This document shows, one piece after another, positions 15,286-17,345 of a stretch of 17,345 nt of DNA (positions within the stretch are counted from its first letter, which is position 1; every line of letters begins with the position of its first letter). Made by a program: the position numbers and the translations under genes. The notes beneath the pieces are model-generated. The model saw nothing but the letters and a program-made list of their open reading frames with translations, was not told the origin of the DNA and did no database searches. The stretch lies in NCBI GenBank assembly GCA_947175845.1, contig CAMWOK010000026.1, positions 1 to 17,345 on the forward strand. Direction: 5' to 3'. This DNA is from an uncultured Lachnospiraceae bacterium. Lineage in GTDB: Bacteria; Bacillota; Clostridia; Lachnospirales; Lachnospiraceae.

Positions 15286-15924
15286 TTAATCCTTCTTCAA
15301 ATCCTTATAGAGCGAAACCCTGTCATACGCCATATCGTCGCTAAGCCCTGGCTCGATGGTCTTCTCGATATCCATCAGGATATCTGTCGCCGCATCGATC
15401 GTGGCGTGGTCTGTGACCGAGCCTGTGACATAGTTGACTACCGTTCCAAAGGCATCCCTGTCAGTGCTTGCCAGTTTTCCGATTTCATCCATTCTCTCAA
15501 GGCTGAAAAAATCCTGGTTCCCTCCTGCCAGCGAATAGAAATCCTCGAGCGGAAATTCCGGGAACTGCTCCATAGTGACCGCCGTGGAGACCTCGACGCC
15601 TTTTAGAATCTTTTTCTCGGGCGCCATATCCTTATTTTTCTCCGGATCGTATCCCCAGTCATCCTTCTCGAGTTCGTGCACCCACGCTTCGTAGGACGCA
15701 TACTTGTCGCAGGTCATGCCCGCTTCCTCAGCCTGCAGCGCCCTGTCTCCGATCTCTTCCACATCCCGGCCCGGCTGGATGTGCCCCAGCGCTTTCGCGA
15801 TCGACGCGATCGCGTTGCCGATCACTTTGAGTCCCTGCACCGCGAGTCCCACGACCGCCAGCGCCTCCGACACGGTCACTGCCGCCGCCGCAATTGCCCC
15901 GATTGCTCCCAGAATCAAACTCAT
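15286..15924 (-). CDS. Small protein with Gly/Ala-rich hydrophobic N-terminus, possible membrane component
   Basis: A 212-residue protein. The first 46 residues are almost purely hydrophobic and rich in Gly, Ala, Val and Ile (MSLILGAIGAIAAAAV, then ALAVVGLAVQGLKVIG and NAIASIAKALG), with spacing suited to one or two membrane-inserting helices or an amphipathic pore-like segment. There is no lipobox or obvious cleavage site. The remainder is soluble, acidic and tryptophan-containing (WVHELEKDDWGYDPEK), ending with DLKKD. AGGAGGT sits seven bases before the ATG at 15924, deciding against the longer frame beginning at 15984 inside the ATPase gene. The neighbouring HerA-like ATPase and dynamin GTPase suggest membrane action. 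A pore-forming effector or a membrane anchor for the GTPase are the two options; neither is shown by the sequence. Confidence 0.78.
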   Translation of the reverse strand: MSLILGAIGAIAAAAVTVSEALAVVGLAVQGLKVIGNAIASIAKALGHIQPGRDVEEIGDRALQAEEAGMTCDKYASYEAWVHELEKDDWGYDPEKNKDMAPEKKILKGVEVSTAVTMEQFPEFPLEDFYSLAGGNQDFFSLERMDEIGKLASTDRDAFGTVVNYVTGSVTDHATIDAATDILMDIEKTIEPGLSDDMAYDRVSLYKDLKKD

Positions 15925-15931
15925 ACTTTTT

Positions 15932-15938
15932 ACCTCCT
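15932..15938 (-). promoter_or_regulatory. Ribosome-binding site deciding the start of the membrane-segment protein
   Basis: AGGAGGT on the minus strand, seven bases from the ATG at 15924. The upstream in-frame codon at 15984 lacks such a site and would add a highly basic 20-residue leader. Confidence 0.65.
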
Positions 15939-15958
15939 GATCCTTTCTTTTATTGATT

Positions 15959-17345
15959 TTATTTCTTTTTTTCAATGTAAGCAAACAATCTGCATTGATC
16001 GCGCCCCAAATCCTGATAGATCACGTTTTCTTTCCCCAGTAACCCAGACAAAAAATCTACCGCGCGCAGAATCCTGTCATCCTCTGGTGCATTGCCGGTC
16101 TTTCGTTCCCTTGTGGTATAAAATTTCTCGATCACCTTTCTTTTGGCGTCACCTGCAGTCATTTCCTGCTTTTTTGGTTCTTTCCCGTCCAGAGGACATA
16201 CCAAATTTTCTGAGATACTATGAATGACAGCCTTCAAGTCATCCAGCTTTTCCTGTTCCAGTTTTCTGGTAGCGATCTGGTTTGTCACTGTCACATATAA
16301 ATCATAATTCTTTTCAACTTCACGATCCATATATAAGTTTTCATAGATCCTGCCATACATCGTACAATTGCCTTCAAACTGCTCCTTTATGACTTCTTCG
16401 CCGATCTCATCCTCGTTCGTGTCCGTCTCTCTCTCCACACACACATGGACCGGTTTGTCCGTCTCCTCCGAAAACACAATCACATGCCCCGGCGGAAGCG
16501 CCGACAGAAATTCTTTCTGTTTCTCATCCATCAGCATGGTGTCGCCGACCGCCTCCTTGTCATCCCTGGCAAGGATCTTATGTATGATCTTTGTGTTTGT
16601 GTTCTTGAGGACCTCCGGCGCGAGCTTGTTGGGTATCTGGTCGACGATGATAAGCCCCTCCCCGTACTTGCGGACCTCCGCAAGCAGGTCCGTAAAGGTC
16701 TCCACCGCCGCTTTCTTCGAGCCGCTGTCCCCGTACTCCGGCTTTGCCAGCAGGCGGTGCGCCTCCTCTATCAGCGTGAGATGCCGGTAGGCGGCGTCCC
16801 GTTTATGTTCCGCACGGATCACTGCGGAAAGCCTCGACAGGATAAAGCCCATGAACAGCGCCTTATCCTCCGGCGACTTCAGCTCCTCCATCTCGAGAAT
16901 CACCCGGTTGTGAGCGATAAACTGAAAGTTGGTCGAGTACGGACAGTTGAGCATCCGCCCTTTCCCCCCGACGGTGAGATTTGACAGGCGGCTGACCAGA
17001 GATCCCTCATAGTCCGCCTGCATCTGCTGGCTAAATCCCTTTTGTTTTACGATTTTTTTCATCTGTGTCAACAGCTCCGACATTGTCGGGAAGCTCTTGT
17101 CCAGGCTGTCCGTGAACGGGTGCTTGTATTTTTTGTTTTCATTTGTGTCCAGATCCCACCCCTTGTCCTCGTAGCATTGGACAATGGCCTCCTCTAGTAT
17201 CTGAGGCATGGATGCCTCCATGGGAAACGCGGAGGTGAACGTGGCTTTTAGCATGTCGATGTGCGCGGAAATCACCTCGCCCGGCACCAACTCGAACGGA
17301 TTGAGCCGAAACGGCGCAACGCTCTCATTGCCGAGCGTAAACACA
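15959..17345 (-). CDS. HerA/DUF87-type ATPase, C-terminal part (5' end beyond the window)
   Basis: About 462 residues of the C-terminal portion of a FtsK/HerA-superfamily ATPase. The frame is open at the right edge, so the P-loop and N-terminal domain lie outside. A Walker B-like LTLIEEAHRLL motif is at about residues 191-201 of the visible part, followed by a segment containing LIIVDQIPNKLAPEVLKNTNTKIIHKIL, the usual sensor and arginine-finger region of HerA/VirB4-like ATPases. These enzymes form hexameric rings that translocate DNA or protein. The last 140 or so residues form a helical, lysine-rich extension. Base composition falls from about 57% to about 42% GC in the last 350-400 nt, unlike its neighbours. 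It is the first visible gene of the cluster and is followed 34 nt later by the membrane-segment gene. Confidence 0.85.
   Translation of the reverse strand, partial: VFTLGNESVAPFRLNPFELVPGEVISAHIDMLKATFTSAFPMEASMPQILEEAIVQCYEDKGWDLDTNENKKYKHPFTDSLDKSFPTMSELLTQMKKIVKQKGFSQQMQADYEGSLVSRLSNLTVGGKGRMLNCPYSTNFQFIAHNRVILEMEELKSPEDKALFMGFILSRLSAVIRAEHKRDAAYRHLTLIEEAHRLLAKPEYGDSGSKKAAVETFTDLLAEVRKYGEGLIIVDQIPNKLAPEVLKNTNTKIIHKILARDDKEAVGDTMLMDEKQKEFLSALPPGHVIVFSEETDKPVHVCVERETDTNEDEIGEEVIKEQFEGNCTMYGRIYENLYMDREVEKNYDLYVTVTNQIATRKLEQEKLDDLKAVIHSISENLVCPLDGKEPKKQEMTAGDAKRKVIEKFYTTRERKTGNAPEDDRILRAVDFLSGLLGKENVIYQDLGRDQCRLFAYIEKKK

Overview
The window comes from a fairly GC-rich bacterium, most likely a Gram-positive member of Clostridia/Lachnospiraceae. 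The evidence is strong AGGAGG-type ribosome-binding sites, a high share of G/C at third codon positions, and family content (DUF5716-type JetA, DUF3160 lipoprotein, CapA, SPASM maturase) typical of that group. This assignment is inference; no rRNA or other taxonomic marker is present. All credible genes lie on the minus strand, so the biological order runs from high to low coordinates. Genes are packed with short gaps or overlaps, as in one long operon or a few nested ones. No tRNA, rRNA, IS element, integrase or CRISPR array was seen. Both ends cut through genes.

Right part, 17345 to 9096, read right to left: the C-terminal part of a HerA/DUF87-type ATPase; a small protein with a Gly/Ala-rich hydrophobic N-terminus; a 154-residue orphan; a dynamin-like GTPase with an N-terminal zinc ribbon; an LpxD-family left-handed beta-helix acyltransferase; a coiled-coil protein with cysteines clustered at both ends; a radical SAM/SPASM maturase; and a WYL-domain regulator. 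I do not recognise this combination as a named system. It joins membrane-remodelling machinery, an acyl transferase and a peptide/protein-modifying radical enzyme to a DNA- or protein-translocating ATPase, and it is the best candidate here for an undescribed system. The working hypothesis is that the Cys-rich coiled-coil protein and/or the hydrophobic protein is modified and acts at the membrane with the GTPase, under WYL control.

Middle part, 9079 to 4881: a 55-residue zinc-ribbon protein, a large DUF3160 lipoprotein overlapping a CapA-type metallophosphatase anchored by one membrane helix, and a short membrane-segment ORF with no good start codon. These look like cell-surface functions. A hairpin plus T-run that would terminate plus-strand transcripts lies inside the zinc-ribbon gene.

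Left part, 4862 to 1: jetA, jetB and the first 922 codons of jetC of a Wadjet-type plasmid-defence SMC complex (kleisin, MukE-like subunit, SMC ATPase). The nuclease gene jetD should lie beyond the left edge. The proximity of Wadjet supports reading the window as a defence-associated accessory region.
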